NCBI GenBank assembly: GCA_016786885.1
Contig: JAEUVO010000064.1
Span: 124,001 to 188,000 of the forward strand
Direction: 5' to 3'
DNA length: 64,000 nucleotides
Origin: Chitinophagaceae bacterium
GTDB lineage: Bacteria > Bacteroidota > Bacteroidia > Chitinophagales > Chitinophagaceae
Shown here: positions 63,320 to 64,000 of the stretch, piece by piece
How the letters are laid out: each line of letters starts with the position of its first letter
Position numbering within the stretch: position 1 is the stretch's first letter
Program-made: the position numbers and the translations under genes
Notes under the pieces: generated by a model
What the model was told of the DNA's origin: nothing
Databases searched by the model: none
The model's input: only the letters and a program-made list of their open reading frames with translations

Positions 63320-64000
63320 ATGCAGGTTCCGACTGTAGCTGAATTATTCGCCAATGGTCAAAGTCCGGAAGTATTGTTTTGGGTAGGATGTGCAGGAAGT
63401 TTTGATCAGCGGGCACAGAAAATCACCAAAGCTTTTGTAACTATCCTTGATAAAGTAGGTATTAATTATGCAATTCTTGGTAAAGAAGAAATGTGTACCG
63501 GCGATCCTGTACGGCGTACTGGCAACGAGTTCATGTTCCAGATGATGGCCTACCAGAATATTCAGCTGCTCAATAATTATGGTATCAAAAAAATTGTAAC
63601 AGCCTGTCCCCATTGTTTCAATACATTGAAAAATGAATATCCTGCACTTGGAGGGAGCTACGAGGTTATTCATCACACGACTTTTCTGCAAAGCCTTATT
63701 GATGAAGGAAAAATAAAGCTCAAAGAAGGGGGAACTTTTAAAGGGAAAAAAATCACCTATCATGACAGCTGTTATCTCGGACGTTCGAATAATATTTACG
63801 AAGCACCAAGAAAAGTACTGGAGGCGCTGGATGCTGAATTAATAGAAATGAAGCGATGCCGCAGCAATGGGTTATGTTGCGGGGCCGGGGGTGCCCAGAT
63901 GTTTAAAGAAGAAGAAAAGGGAACCAGCCGTATTAATATTGATCGTAGTAATGAAGCTATTGCCACAGGTGCCAATGTAATTGCTGCCGCTTGTCCTTTC
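63320..64000 (+). CDS. CCG-domain (Fe-S)-binding protein, cut by the window end
   Basis: The frame starts at ATG 63320 and stays open to the last base, so about 227 residues are visible and the C-terminus is missing. It is HdrB/GlpC-like: CCG-type cysteine clusters occur at WVGCAG, EMCTGDP, TACPHCFN, SCYLGRSN and GLCCGAGGAQMF. Such proteins bind an unusual Fe-S cluster and work with a membrane Fe-S partner, probably the 58138-59463 protein. Full family length is roughly 260 residues, so little is missing. Confidence 0.88.
   Translation, partial: MQVPTVAELFANGQSPEVLFWVGCAGSFDQRAQKITKAFVTILDKVGINYAILGKEEMCTGDPVRRTGNEFMFQMMAYQNIQLLNNYGIKKIVTACPHCFNTLKNEYPALGGSYEVIHHTTFLQSLIDEGKIKLKEGGTFKGKKITYHDSCYLGRSNNIYEAPRKVLEALDAELIEMKRCRSNGLCCGAGGAQMFKEEEKGTSRINIDRSNEAIATGANVIAAACPF

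Overview
The window is a stretch of a Bacteroidota chromosome, most likely a member of the Chitinophagaceae or a near relative. The support is a type IX secretion (T9SS) cargo protein with a type B C-terminal signal next to a PorP/SprF gene, a SusC-like TonB receptor with a carboxypeptidase-regulatory N-domain, the families DUF5686, DUF3822 and DUF2027-Smr, many short lipoproteins, and promoters of the Bacteroidota TTG / TAnnTTTG type. Species cannot be named from the sequence alone. Genes are tightly packed on both strands, and several convergent pairs are separated by only 2-4 bases.

Region 1-4.5 kb is an accessory island. It holds two paralogous modules that face each other. Each has a C-terminal toxin-like tip with an HELKH zinc-protease motif and, directly 3' of it, a small lipoprotein. 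The second tip is still attached to a 5'-truncated RHS core that abuts an aminotransferase gene. The first runs off the left edge through a perfect 39-bp tandem repeat. Between the modules lies a REP-type inverted repeat with the C-terminal remnant of a RAYT (Y1-type) transposase. I read this as a polymorphic toxin / lipoprotein immunity locus; it is the best candidate here for something undescribed.

From 4.5 to 15 kb: a class V aminotransferase; a BlaI-type repressor with an M56 sensor peptidase, with a likely operator inside the promoter; and a T9SS pair of a PorP/SprF protein with a 1730-residue PKD-rich, IgGFc-binding-like surface protein.

From 15 to 30 kb: core metabolism and translation genes (pyrE, coaD, pyrB, pyrR, pruA, prfB with its programmed +1 frameshift), a cluster of uncharacterised lipoproteins with a CPBP-type membrane protein, and the RNase P RNA gene rnpB.

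From 30 to 38.5 kb: an amino-acid permease and a compact six-gene cluster (DUF3822, rsmD, 5-formyl-THF cyclo-ligase, lpxK, rnr, polyprenyl synthase). From 38.5 to 54 kb: a MATE exporter, a TonB receptor, purC, a lactonase, trhO, a DUF5686 outer-membrane protein, a penicillin acylase, and a LemA/M48 protease pair. From 54 to 64 kb: pcm, a phosphohexomutase, a DUF2279 protein, a membrane Fe-S protein, small envelope proteins, a LysE-type exporter, an ATP-grasp enzyme and, cut by the right edge, a CCG-domain Fe-S protein that is the probable partner of the Fe-S protein 4 kb upstream.

No tRNA, 16S/23S rRNA, CRISPR array or intact insertion sequence was seen. All functional calls come from reading motifs and translated sequence; no database search was run.
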